A program made the position numbers and the translations under genes. From contig CALKGE010000001.1 in NCBI GenBank assembly GCA_938084685.1, positions 124,001 to 188,000 of the forward strand: a DNA stretch of 64,000 nt, in the 5' to 3' direction. Positions within the stretch are counted from its first letter, which is position 1. Each line of letters starts with the position of its first letter. The notes under the pieces are model-generated. The model did no database searches. It was not told where the DNA came from and worked only from the letters and a program-made list of their open reading frames with translations. This document shows positions 1 through 8,691 of the stretch, one piece after another. Source of the stretch: an uncultured Pirellulaceae bacterium. Lineage in GTDB: Bacteria > Planctomycetota > Planctomycetia > Pirellulales > Pirellulaceae.

Positions 1-710
1 TAACTCTGCGTGTAGGCATCCGTCTGAGCCGAACGACGACGAAGGGAAAAGTCGTTGTTGGCCAACTTACGGAAATCATTACGCAACATATCCCGCTTTT
101 CGTCGATGGATGACGGACGCGCTGAATTGGCTGGTGGCTTGCCGCTGGCGATACGGATGCTGGCAAATGCGGGACCCAAATAGGCCGAATCATTACTCCG
201 ACCACCCGTGCTGCTGGAAACCTGGATATATCCAGGAAGCGAATTCTTGTCTGCACCCAGCCCCTTGGCCATCACGGCACCAATCTGAGGGAATTCCTGA
301 GCCGGAGTCTGACGACGTCCAGTAAACATCATGTAACGACCCTTACCATGGTCATTCTCTCTGGTGTTAACACTTCGTACCAACGCCAGGTGGTGCATCT
401 GCCGGGCTGTGATTGGCAATAGTTCGGAGATATGAATGCCGGGCACCGAAGTCGGTATCGCTCGGAACGGACCACCTGTGTCCTGTCCAGGCTTTGGATC
501 CCAGCTCTCCAATTGGCTCAATCCGCCAGCCATATTGAATACCACGACCCGTTTTTGCTGACTGGTTAATTCGCTCGCAATGGCTGGATTGGCAAACACA
601 CCTAACCCACCCACTACCGACGAGGCACCAGCTGCACCAAGCATTCCTCCCAGAAATCCCCGACGCGCGATACCGTGCTCAGCTGACTTGCATGAATAGT
701 GACACTTCAT
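1..710 (-). CDS. DUF1501 family exported protein (partial, 3' end outside window)
   Basis: The reading frame stays open from an ATG at 710 down to the window edge. The start follows purine-rich AAGGGAAAA/AAGGAA sequence. The N-terminus has a twin-arginine-like signal (ARRGFLGGMLGAAGAS, about residues 15-30), followed by a segment typical of DUF1501 proteins: RVVVFNMAGGLSQLESWDPKP and later the NDHGKGRYMMFTGRR stretch (HGxG...TG). These proteins are sulfatase-fold-like exported proteins of unknown reaction, usually encoded beside DUF1549/DUF1553 proteins. That is the case here: the upstream gene ends 30 nt before this start, so the two are probably one transcript. The family call is firm; the function is unknown. 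Confidence 0.85.
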   Translation of the reverse strand, partial: MKCHYSCKSAEHGIARRGFLGGMLGAAGASSVVGGLGVFANPAIASELTSQQKRVVVFNMAGGLSQLESWDPKPGQDTGGPFRAIPTSVPGIHISELLPITARQMHHLALVRSVNTRENDHGKGRYMMFTGRRQTPAQEFPQIGAVMAKGLGADKNSLPGYIQVSSSTGGRSNDSAYLGPAFASIRIASGKPPANSARPSSIDEKRDMLRNDFRKLANNDFSLRRRSAQTDAYTQS

Positions 711-740
711 TTCCTTGTTTTCCCTTCAACAAAAAGAGTT

Positions 741-3596
741 CTAGTGGTTAAACCGGAACTCGGCGGATGCCAGCAATGCCCAAACCATATCCTGTAATGC
801 CTGCTGTTTCTGATCGTCCACACCGTCCAGGAATTCCTGGACACGCTGTGTCTCGGCAGAACTTGGCTTACGGGAAAGCACGCTGATATATAAATCCTCT
901 GCTATTTGAGCAGAGTCTTCAAGCTTTACTAAACGACCGACCAGGTAACTATTGGATCCCAACCATCCTATTAACCGTGAACCGTTGGTGATATAAAGTG
1001 CCTGGTCGATGGTCGAGAAGAAATCTGTTTGCACCTGACCAGCTCCAGCGCCGTACAGGCTGATAAAATCTCTGCGTATTCCAGCGATCTTCTTCTCTAC
1101 CCCTTCACTGATTTCTCGCTCTCGCTGAATCATCCGGGCTCTATCCTGTTTATCGGCATCGGAAAGTGGAGCCGCTTTATCTAATTCTGCGATCGTGGAA
1201 CGTCGATAAGTTTCCGTCACTCCCATTGATTCCATCATCGCATTGGCCAGCTGCTCCGGAGACAACGCTCGCAGATCACTCACCACAAACTGATTCACCA
1301 ATTGACGTGACAACTTTTCTGTCGATTCATCATATTGCTCACCCAAATCAGATGCCGTTTTGGAAACCGTAGCCAATGACTGCTGAAGCTTCCCGTGACC
1401 TGCTTCAGCAGCGGCCAGTTTATTTACCATGACCTTCATCTTTTCCGTCGCCGTCGTCACAACCTTCGTCCTGGCATCAACATCCTGCGAAGCCTTTTGA
1501 ACTGCTGTATCGAGACTTGCCAGTTCTGCCTGCAAACGAGCCTGACTGGCAGCAAGTTCTTTTTGAGTTGCCAACACCTGCTGGTCATCCTCGATGGCAG
1601 CCGTGGCCTTTGCAGCTGATTCGATCACGCCAGCCAATAACTCAAGCGCCTCGGACTTGCTATTGCGAGCAGCAGTCGCTTTCGTCCTTTCCGCCTCAGC
1701 AGATTGCTGAGCAGTCACGGCAGCTGTCATTTCGGACTGAGCTTGAGCGACCTCTGATTTCAGCGATGTCAACGCCGCCTTCGATGCCGCAACTTCCGCT
1801 GTTACCTCTTCTACTTTCTGACGGGCACTCAGCGTTTCCTGTTTCAATTGAGCGTTCGACAGGATCTTGCCGAACTCGTACTCCTGAGTTTCATATGCAG
1901 TCACCAAAGTCTGCAACCGCTCGAACTCATTTCGTAATGTCTGCTCCTGCACTTCGATTACGTGCAACTCTTTTTTGGCAGGCTCCCAGGCGGCGTAGGC
2001 TTTATCTAATGTTTCCTGAAGAGGAGCAAGAGTCTCCTCTTCTTTTTGGCCCTGCTCAGTAGCCTTTGTTTTGGCATCAGTCTGTTTGGTAATCACCGCT
2101 ACAGAAGCGTCCAGCTTTGCCTTGAATTTAGCAGCCGCATCCTTGGCCACTGGGTCATCCGGAAGACTCTCCAGTACTTTGGCAATACTGGCGTGAGCCG
2201 CGGCATAAGCGTCGCGGAGAGGCGTCTGTGCGTCAATGACTGTCTGAGCTGCAAAGACTGCACCATCCTGAGCGAGAAACTTATCCAACTGAGCCGCCGC
2301 TGCGGTATCCGCTGCTACATAGGCTTTACGAACGTCGGCATGCTTCAGTCGCAATGCTTTCAATTCCTCCAGCTTAGCTTCCCATTTTGCTAATGCTTCA
2401 AAAGAGAGGGCATCCGTCTTTTCCCTTTCCTGGGATATCCGATCAATTTTGTTCTGAATGTCGGCTGGCGATGATTGCAGTGCCGTTCCCAGGTCGTAGC
2501 TACGTTGATAAGTCTTTGATAACGCAACTTCCTTGAGGAACTGCTTTACATCAAAATTCAAATCTACAATCGCTTCTTCCAATACCTGCATTAGAGCCGG
2601 GTTGGCAGGAGGATTACCTGGATGATTCAGATCGACTGGCGTAACCAACGCTCGCCCGTTCAACATTCCCCACAATCGATTGGCAATATTACGGTTGAAA
2701 GCACTGTTGCTTCCGTTCGTCGCCAGTTCGGCCAGCTGCTGACGACGACTGTAAGCTGGCTCGCTCACCCGATTACCATGGGGACGTACCGTGTATTCTT
2801 CAAGCTTCTTCAGATAAGGCTCAACCACCGGATTATCTCCGGGCAAGTGGGGGCCCGTTTCCCCCGCTTCTTCGGTGAAGACACTTTTGAAGGTGACATT
2901 ACCCACGCTCTTTTCCGCATAGTACACCTGCTTGGCTGCATTGGTGAACAACTGACTCCGATTCAGGAAAGCAAACAATCCGTAATAATCATCCTGATAG
3001 TAGGTATCGATCAACGGGTGGTTGTGACACTGAGCACACTGCATATCGCGACCGAGAAAAATACGACCCACGTCCCGCGTCAAACGATTAGTCTCACCCT
3101 TACGGTCCAGATAAAACTTGGCTGCTGGACGCAGTGCCGCATCCGTTCCACCGGCTGACAGAATTTCCTGAGCTAGTACATTGTAGGGTTTGTTCTTGGC
3201 AAACGATTCGTACAAATACTGTCGCCACTCAGGTGACTTCACTGCTGAATCTGCCGTTCGCTCCATAAGCATTACATCAAAAGCTGTTGCTAAATGGTGA
3301 TTTAATCGAGGATCGTTAATCAAACGCTCCACCAACTTTGCACGACGGTCCTCTGACTCATCATTCAGAAAAGCTTTGGCCTCTTCCAGGCGAGGAACTG
3401 TACCCAGCAGATCCAGGTAAACTCGGCGCATGAACTCGGCATCGGTCGCCAGCAACGAAGTACTCACCGGTTGCTGCAACGATACCGCCGCATCAATACG
3501 CTGGTGGAGTGGTAATGGATTCTGCTGAGCGGAAAGAGAGCTGCTGGAAAGCAAAACTCCAATTAACAGAACAGGAATCAGACCAGATGGTTTCAT
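741..3596 (-). CDS. DUF1549/DUF1553 exported protein with long coiled-coil insertion
   Basis: This is an exported protein of about 951 residues. I chose the ATG at 3596 because GGAGG lies just upstream and the signal peptide (MKPSGLIPVLLIGVLL) begins there; an ATG nine codons earlier lacks this. Residues about 35-230 form a DUF1549 domain with the cytochrome-like motif CAQCHNHP (about residues 187-194). A DUF1553-type segment begins near the RRQQLAELATNGSNSAFNRNIANRLWG region. It is interrupted by about 400 residues of Ala/Glu/Lys/Gln-rich predicted coiled coil, and resumes at the C-terminus (ITNGSRLIGWLGSN, LYISVLSRKPSSAE). Typical family members are continuous, so the insertion is notable. 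The DUF1501 partner follows directly. These pairs are abundant in planctomycetes and their role is not established. Confidence 0.85.
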   Translation of the reverse strand: MKPSGLIPVLLIGVLLSSSSLSAQQNPLPLHQRIDAAVSLQQPVSTSLLATDAEFMRRVYLDLLGTVPRLEEAKAFLNDESEDRRAKLVERLINDPRLNHHLATAFDVMLMERTADSAVKSPEWRQYLYESFAKNKPYNVLAQEILSAGGTDAALRPAAKFYLDRKGETNRLTRDVGRIFLGRDMQCAQCHNHPLIDTYYQDDYYGLFAFLNRSQLFTNAAKQVYYAEKSVGNVTFKSVFTEEAGETGPHLPGDNPVVEPYLKKLEEYTVRPHGNRVSEPAYSRRQQLAELATNGSNSAFNRNIANRLWGMLNGRALVTPVDLNHPGNPPANPALMQVLEEAIVDLNFDVKQFLKEVALSKTYQRSYDLGTALQSSPADIQNKIDRISQEREKTDALSFEALAKWEAKLEELKALRLKHADVRKAYVAADTAAAAQLDKFLAQDGAVFAAQTVIDAQTPLRDAYAAAHASIAKVLESLPDDPVAKDAAAKFKAKLDASVAVITKQTDAKTKATEQGQKEEETLAPLQETLDKAYAAWEPAKKELHVIEVQEQTLRNEFERLQTLVTAYETQEYEFGKILSNAQLKQETLSARQKVEEVTAEVAASKAALTSLKSEVAQAQSEMTAAVTAQQSAEAERTKATAARNSKSEALELLAGVIESAAKATAAIEDDQQVLATQKELAASQARLQAELASLDTAVQKASQDVDARTKVVTTATEKMKVMVNKLAAAEAGHGKLQQSLATVSKTASDLGEQYDESTEKLSRQLVNQFVVSDLRALSPEQLANAMMESMGVTETYRRSTIAELDKAAPLSDADKQDRARMIQREREISEGVEKKIAGIRRDFISLYGAGAGQVQTDFFSTIDQALYITNGSRLIGWLGSNSYLVGRLVKLEDSAQIAEDLYISVLSRKPSSAETQRVQEFLDGVDDQKQQALQDMVWALLASAEFRFNH

Positions 3597-3743
3597 GTTT
3601 GCCTCCGATGAACTTCCTTTCATTCAGGACGAAGCTGAAGTTCATTCGTATGGATCAAAAAATACCGCCAACAAAAGGTGGGCTTTGAAGTTGGCTCAGA
3701 GCTGTGTGCGTCTACCTTTATAATCGGTCTCAACGACCCTTTT

Positions 3744-3773
3744 ATCTTAGTTAAGGTAGTTTATGCGGGTCAA
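3744..3773 (-). promoter_or_regulatory. candidate sigma70-type promoter for the DUF1549-DUF1501 pair
   Basis: On the minus strand TTGACC (3773-3768) is followed after 18 nt by TAAGAT (3749-3744), about 150 nt before the start at 3596. The -35 matches consensus at 5 of 6 bases and the -10 at 4 of 6. Sequence match only; no start site is known. Confidence 0.35.
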
Positions 3774-3826
3774 ACTCGATTCCCCGCCGAGCAATAAAGA
3801 AAGCTATCTCTAAACCCCCATATTAA

Positions 3827-5317
3827 CTATAAAACCGCCGTGTAGGCGTACATCGAGTGTAAATCTGGGTTACAAAGCCCAATTTGATCGAAGGGCTGAA
3901 TAAGTTTTCTAATCTGCTGCTCAAACCACTCGGCATTTTCCCATTGGCTGGAATCCGCAATTCTTGTGGCCAGTTGGTAGCCCTCTCGTATTAAAGCCAC
4001 CATCTGCGCATCATCGGAAAGGAAGATTCCAGGTGGCACCTCCGAAGTTCCCTGCACCATCCTCTGGGTCTCATAGTTGTGAGCTGCTGTGAAGTAAAGC
4101 ATGCAGTAAGCCTCGAAGTGGCGTTTGCTGGGCATCAACTTGTAACAACCGGCGATCAACAGATCAATCAATTTCAACTCGTCATAAACAGCTTCGGTGT
4201 AACTACTCATGCGACCGTCCGTGATTTCCCCGGACGAAAAAATATCGGCCAACCGTTCGACTCCACTCAGCGAATGTGCAATCCCTGTACTGTGTAAAGG
4301 GTCCACAAATCCAATGGTGTGTGGCAAAGCTACCCACCCCGGTCCACACCCTCGCACAGCCAATCGCTGGAGTCGACTGGTCCGTAACCATGCCGGCGTT
4401 GCAGGATCAAATTCAGCATTGACCAACATCGCCGCCAATGCCGGATAAGTTGACAACATCTCCTCCCAACCAGGCTGGGGCTCGCGACAGTTGCGGTCTG
4501 TTACCAACCCCAGACTGGTCACGCCATTGTCAAATCTTAAACTCCACAACCACTGGGATTTCAGCATGTGGTGTTGAGCGGCATTGTCAGATGGAAACGG
4601 AAAATCTGACATATCCGCTCCACCACTCAGCAACAGATCATCGTATCGCTTTACGTTTTGAAAATGCGCAAAAACTGCGGAACTGTCTGTTTCCAAGTCG
4701 TCTCTGATTTCGTCGGCATCACCAGCCAGGCTACACATCACGGCACCCGCACCGGAAGCATCAACAATCCAGTTGAAACCTGATGCATCGCCATTGCTCG
4801 AACCAGGATAGACCTGCCAAATCCTGGTCGATTCGTCAAAGATGGCGTCCGTCACCACCGAGTCCGCATAACAAGTCACTCCTTGATCAGCTGCATAATT
4901 CCACAGAAACTGGTCGACGTCCTGACGGTACCAATGGGTATCAGACTGAGCATCAGAGCTACTGGCTGCTACCAATAGTTCACGAACATGCCCTGATGTC
5001 ACCTGAGGTTCTTCGCCTTCCACATGAAAGAAATAGCTAAACCCCCGTTTCAAACCGACACCGACAGACGGAAGTTCTTCCTTCCATAGGCCATAACGCG
5101 TCAGCGGAAGCAGTTCAGGCAAATCGTACTTTTCAATCAACGCTCTGAGAATAAATCCCGCAGTCGGAGTGGAAGATTCACCGATGGCAAACCTTGGGTG
5201 AGACGACTTGTCGATCAGAGTCACTTGGTGTCCAAGCTTGTGAAGGATCACGGCAAGCAACGAGCCGCTGAAGCCACCACCAATTACCAGAATCGTTTGA
5301 CGACTAGGCACATTCAT
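3827..5317 (-). CDS. flavin-dependent halogenase-like FAD oxidoreductase
   Basis: This is a 496-residue protein of the tryptophan-halogenase/FAD monooxygenase superfamily. The N-terminal dinucleotide-binding motif is GGGFSG (13-18), followed by the GESS segment (46-49) that matches the GEST/GEAT motif of flavin-dependent halogenases. Lys90 sits where the catalytic lysine of halogenases would be (LKRGFSYFF). The halogenase WxWxIP motif is only partly kept: WLWSLR at 256-261, so the Trp pair is present but IP is not. FVDPLHSTG (337-345) matches the later FAD-binding segment. Halogenation is therefore possible but unproven; a hydroxylase or reductase role is equally likely. It overlaps the upstream radical SAM gene by 14 nt, with GGGGTG upstream of the ATG, which implies translational coupling. 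It is the third gene of the operon. Confidence 0.75.
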   Translation of the reverse strand: MNVPSRQTILVIGGGFSGSLLAVILHKLGHQVTLIDKSSHPRFAIGESSTPTAGFILRALIEKYDLPELLPLTRYGLWKEELPSVGVGLKRGFSYFFHVEGEEPQVTSGHVRELLVAASSSDAQSDTHWYRQDVDQFLWNYAADQGVTCYADSVVTDAIFDESTRIWQVYPGSSNGDASGFNWIVDASGAGAVMCSLAGDADEIRDDLETDSSAVFAHFQNVKRYDDLLLSGGADMSDFPFPSDNAAQHHMLKSQWLWSLRFDNGVTSLGLVTDRNCREPQPGWEEMLSTYPALAAMLVNAEFDPATPAWLRTSRLQRLAVRGCGPGWVALPHTIGFVDPLHSTGIAHSLSGVERLADIFSSGEITDGRMSSYTEAVYDELKLIDLLIAGCYKLMPSKRHFEAYCMLYFTAAHNYETQRMVQGTSEVPPGIFLSDDAQMVALIREGYQLATRIADSSQWENAEWFEQQIRKLIQPFDQIGLCNPDLHSMYAYTAVL

Positions 5318-6269
5318 GACACGACACCCCAGGTTCCAGCCTCTGGGTCTGATTCATTCTGGCAATTCGACTTAATCTGGCTTCCCGGCAAACCTCACAA
5401 CCAGAAAACAATTGACTGTCCCACAGGTCCATAAAAACACGTCCCCGATTCATCCCGATTCCAGCTTCCAAAACGTCTTCCAGGCTGGCGATCTGAGGTG
5501 GTTCGAAGAGGCCCGCTGCCCGAAGTTGATCCATCGTTCCATTGCCTCCGCGGACAGGTACCAGCGAACAGCACTCGACTCCACAATCAAACGCAAACTC
5601 TATCGATTTGACCGCCCAATCCACACCTTCCTGTTCGCTGAGTGATGGAGGTTTCACCAGAATAAATGTCCGCGCACGGACACCTCCTGCAACCAACCGC
5701 TCAACCGCTTGACGGTATTGCTCCAAGGACATTTGTTTGTTGAGCCAAGGTAGCACCTCCGGATGAATCGTTTCCAGTCCGACGGCCACCTCCAACTGCG
5801 TAGGTAAACGCGATTGGAATTCAAACAAAGCCTTTCCACAAAAGGCCGGATGGTTTTCAACAATCACCGTCTCGAAATTTTGTACTAACTGGCAAATACC
5901 ATCCCAATCCTCTACAGGGACGGCTCGTTGATCGAAAAAGTTACTGCTGTTGTACAGCTTGATGGCAGACACTTCAGACTTTCCCGGGTTGCCCGGATCA
6001 ACACCCAAATCCTGCAAGGCAAAAGTAATCTGTTCGTTGATGGCACCTTTCGGAGTGGCCGTATCGAGTGTATTCTTCCACAGATCACACATCGTACACC
6101 GAAATGGGCACTCGCTTCCCGTAAGAAACAGCGTCACGACCTGCTGCAAAACGCGGTCAACATTACACTCGGATTCGATCATCCAGGCATAAGGTCTATC
6201 CGGCGTGACCAGATTTTTCGCAGGCCGTTGAGCAGCAATTTGCTCCGAATTTAAGACAGGCAGAACCAT
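5304..6269 (-). CDS. radical SAM protein, RaSEA/TIGR01210-like
   Basis: This is a 321-residue radical SAM enzyme. The [4Fe-4S]-binding motif CxxxCxxC is visible as CPFRCTMC (C54, C58, C61), followed by DLWK. The C-terminus carries two further CxxC pairs (CEVC and the terminal CHEC), which could bind a zinc ion or an auxiliary cluster. The MCDLWK context and length recall the archaeosine-biosynthesis radical SAM group (TIGR01210-like), but this is resemblance from memory, not a search. The gene starts 6 nt after the asparagine-synthase-like gene stops and overlaps the halogenase-like gene downstream. A shared pathway with both neighbours is inferred. The substrate is unknown. Confidence 0.8.
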   Translation of the reverse strand: MVLPVLNSEQIAAQRPAKNLVTPDRPYAWMIESECNVDRVLQQVVTLFLTGSECPFRCTMCDLWKNTLDTATPKGAINEQITFALQDLGVDPGNPGKSEVSAIKLYNSSNFFDQRAVPVEDWDGICQLVQNFETVIVENHPAFCGKALFEFQSRLPTQLEVAVGLETIHPEVLPWLNKQMSLEQYRQAVERLVAGGVRARTFILVKPPSLSEQEGVDWAVKSIEFAFDCGVECCSLVPVRGGNGTMDQLRAAGLFEPPQIASLEDVLEAGIGMNRGRVFMDLWDSQLFSGCEVCREARLSRIARMNQTQRLEPGVSCHECA

Positions 6270-6275
6270 GGAAGC

Positions 6276-7607
6276 TTAGCTGTTAAACAGGTCGGAAAAG
6301 GCATCCCGGTAGGCCTGTTCGGCAGGAGGAAAAGCATCCTGAAAGATCTCTTCCGAAGCCGCACCATGCTGAAATCTTCGTTTCTCAAAAACTGGCATCG
6401 TGACTCCAGTCACAGCCTCCACTCCACGACGTACAATCTCACCTTTGAGTTCATAAAGTCGAGTTTGATCCCAATCCGTCAACTCGATAAATGGAATCCC
6501 TTCGGCTACTTCAATTACTGAAGGAAGAGCAAAGGGGCTGAAGCCCCGAAAACCCAGTACCGCTGCCGGAGCATAACTTCGTACATGTCCCCGGCTTTGT
6601 CCACCGGAATAGGTCAGCGAGTGCTTGATGGACTCGACACCCCATCCTTCCTGATAAAGCATGAGATTATTGAGCACACTGACAATCGTCAGTTCAGGAT
6701 TATCTTCAATTGGATAGTCCTTCAGGTTTTCATCGCCTCCGTCCCCATCAATCAAATAGACCCAATCGGGATACAGGGCACGGATTTTCTTTAACAAAGC
6801 GTTGGCCATGGCAGCGGACTGCACATCCAACGGTTTGTAGTCCTCAATCACCTTGATCGTTTCACGATAGTCAACGGCCTCCTGCTCGACGTCAATAACT
6901 TCCAGAAACATGCTCATGTCCGTCTCAGCGGCAAACTGCTTCGCCTGAGCCGCATCTGCCGATGTTCCAGCGACATTGAGGGTAAAGGCCTTTAGACGAG
7001 TCGGAGCTTGACCGCGCTGCAGCAACAAATGCCGCAGAACAACCAGAACAGCTCCGCTGTCGATACCACCAGAAAACAGGACTCCCAACGGCTCCGACTC
7101 ATCAATCGTATCCAGCCACTTGTCCATCTCCTCTGCCAGCTTACCGATATAACGCTCACCAATTTCAGCTAGATCAGTACTCAGCGCATTGCGTTCAGGC
7201 GTAAAAAACCGAGTATTCATCGGGTTGGGATCGGGACAGCCAATCAGTGCAATCTCTACCACATAGTGAGCAGGAACCATACGGGTGTAGGAAGGGTGAA
7301 ATTGATCTTCGAGTCCTTCTTCCGCAAGTGCTTCTCGAAGCTGCTCCATCCGTTCCGCGACAATCAGGCATGGTCCTTCAGCACGTTTGGCCAGAAAATA
7401 ACGCATAGGCCGACCGATCGAACGTGCCATTCGAACAATGTTGCCCCGTTTCTGAACAATGGCAAATTGTCCATCAATCTCACCGACACGCTCCGCATCT
7501 CCCGAACCAACTCGTTCAGCCGCTTCTTCGTACTTCATATTCAGAAGTACATTACCAGCGGGATCCATCAGATCCACGACACGTTCTACGTAACGATGTT
7601 GATGCAT
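6276..7607 (-). CDS. asparagine-synthase-like PP-loop ATPase lacking the catalytic Cys2
   Basis: This is a protein of 443 residues. The ATG at 7607 is preceded by AAAGGAG at 8-nt spacing, which favours it over a GTG three codons upstream. The N-terminal ~140 residues look like a glutamine-amidotransferase-like fold (IDGQFAIVQKRG, then ARSIGRPMRYF), but the mature protein begins MHQH, without the Cys at position 2 that glutaminases need. The C-terminal half is an asparagine-synthase ATPase: SGGIDS pyrophosphate loop (about 179-184) and DGDGGDE. Loss of the glutaminase Cys is known in beta-lactam synthetase-like enzymes, which adenylate a carboxylate and use an amine nucleophile. An amide-forming or cyclising role is therefore inferred. 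It is the first gene of the operon with the radical SAM and halogenase-like genes. Confidence 0.8.
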   Translation of the reverse strand: MHQHRYVERVVDLMDPAGNVLLNMKYEEAAERVGSGDAERVGEIDGQFAIVQKRGNIVRMARSIGRPMRYFLAKRAEGPCLIVAERMEQLREALAEEGLEDQFHPSYTRMVPAHYVVEIALIGCPDPNPMNTRFFTPERNALSTDLAEIGERYIGKLAEEMDKWLDTIDESEPLGVLFSGGIDSGAVLVVLRHLLLQRGQAPTRLKAFTLNVAGTSADAAQAKQFAAETDMSMFLEVIDVEQEAVDYRETIKVIEDYKPLDVQSAAMANALLKKIRALYPDWVYLIDGDGGDENLKDYPIEDNPELTIVSVLNNLMLYQEGWGVESIKHSLTYSGGQSRGHVRSYAPAAVLGFRGFSPFALPSVIEVAEGIPFIELTDWDQTRLYELKGEIVRRGVEAVTGVTMPVFEKRRFQHGAASEEIFQDAFPPAEQAYRDAFSDLFNS

Positions 7608-7650
7608 AAGTAGCACTCCTTTGGAATAACGCTCGCGCTCTCTTCACGCC

Positions 7651-7663
7651 TAGTACGTTACTA
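7651..7663. promoter_or_regulatory. candidate operator: palindrome TAGTA-CGT-TACTA
   Basis: This is a perfect 5-3-5 palindrome in the 194-nt divergent region between the synthase-like operon and the regulator gene. The position suits binding by the divergently encoded helix-turn-helix protein. A single short palindrome may occur by chance, so this is a weak call. Confidence 0.3.
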
Positions 7664-7801
7664 TATCAAAAAAAGTTTGTGCTTTTTCCGCTTTCCTTTC
7701 CGATTTCAAGCCGCCTTTTGGCGTCGTTTTGCAACTTAACTTTGGGAGAGACAAGATGCATTGATCAACAAGGCACTCGCTATAACACAGGAGGAATTCC
7801 A

Positions 7802-8563
7802 ATGGCTATTGCACATCAAATGCCACATCGCTTTGCGGGCCGCGCGCTCAAAATAGCAGAACAGATTCGTACTGGCACCAAGGTTACTGCTGAAAACCTC
7901 GCGCAAAAATTTAATGTCAGCAAGCGTACCATCTATCGCGATCTGGACCTGCTGCGGAAGTCCGGAATCGTCGTTCAGTACGACAATCTGGCGGACAGCT
8001 ACTGTATCATCAACGACTCGCCGAAACCTCGCGAAGGTGAATTTCAGGTCCATCGCCGTTGTGATATCAACCATCTTCGTGATCTGATTCTCGCAATCCG
8101 TTGCTCACCCTGGATGAATATCGAAGAAGCGCATCATGGTCTGGATACCGTGTTGGAGATGTTTATGGATAAACTGAATTTACCCCAGCAGCAGGCAATT
8201 CGACGACTTTATCAGGCTTGTAACTTCAAAACTCATCTCCCTCTCTGTTCCACTCTCGAGCGGGATCTATTGCAAGCACTGGCTGACAGTATCTTGCATA
8301 AGAGAACCCTGAACATCCTGATCGTGGATGCTCTGATCAGTCAAAGTCCGGACATTCAGATCGAGAACTGGGAAGACTATGCAGTCTGGTTACAATTTGA
8401 CATTCACGACATCTACGTCCACGAAGCAAAATGGTATTTCTCAGGCTTCTGCTATCAGCATCAACAACTGGAACACCATGAATTAAAGAATGTCATGAAC
8501 GTGACGCTGGCAACCCCGCAAACCTCGCAAACCTCGCAAACCTCAACAGCTGCGTTCATTTAA
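7802..8563 (+). CDS. DeoR/HTH_11-type regulator with degenerate WYL-like C-terminal region
   Basis: This is a protein of 253 residues. The start is the ATG at 7802, preceded by AGGAGG at good spacing; the frame extends further upstream but without a comparable ribosome site. Residues about 12-60 form a winged helix: GRALKIAEQIRTG, then NLAQKFNVSKRTIYRDLDLLRKSG, the usual DeoR/HTH_11 recognition pattern. The remainder (about 75-240) has the size and layout of a WYL-type effector domain, but no clear WYL triplet is visible; KWYFSGFCY near the end may be the relic. The C-terminus ends in a TSQTSQTS tail coded by three exact 9-bp repeats. The gene is divergent from the asparagine-synthase-like operon, so it probably regulates that operon, itself, or both. 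Confidence 0.75.
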   Translation: MAIAHQMPHRFAGRALKIAEQIRTGTKVTAENLAQKFNVSKRTIYRDLDLLRKSGIVVQYDNLADSYCIINDSPKPREGEFQVHRRCDINHLRDLILAIRCSPWMNIEEAHHGLDTVLEMFMDKLNLPQQQAIRRLYQACNFKTHLPLCSTLERDLLQALADSILHKRTLNILIVDALISQSPDIQIENWEDYAVWLQFDIHDIYVHEAKWYFSGFCYQHQQLEHHELKNVMNVTLATPQTSQTSQTSTAAFI

Positions 8564-8593
8564 CCCAGACAATGGATAGTCGACTACGGGTGC

Positions 8594-8671
8594 GGACACG
8601 TCATCGTTTGAATAGCAATGATCCTGTTGTTGCTGAATACCTTAGAGCAGTATGACGACGGTGGCGTGTCC
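8594..8671. repeat. inverted repeat between convergent genes
   Basis: GGACACG (8594-8600) is complementary to CGTGTCC (8665-8671). CGTCAT (8599-8604) can alternatively pair with ATGACG (8652-8657), and AGCAA/TTGCT can pair inside the loop. It lies in the 128-nt gap between the ends of two convergent genes, so a bidirectional transcription end signal is possible, although no T-run follows. Confidence 0.35.
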
Positions 8672-8691
8672 AGCCAACAAGTAAGCTGCGG

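Noticed and set aside
1517..3158. Several plus-strand open frames of 100-180 codons opposite the DUF1549 gene
   Set aside because: They are shadows of the strong minus-strand coding frame, with no ribosome sites and no family-like sequence.
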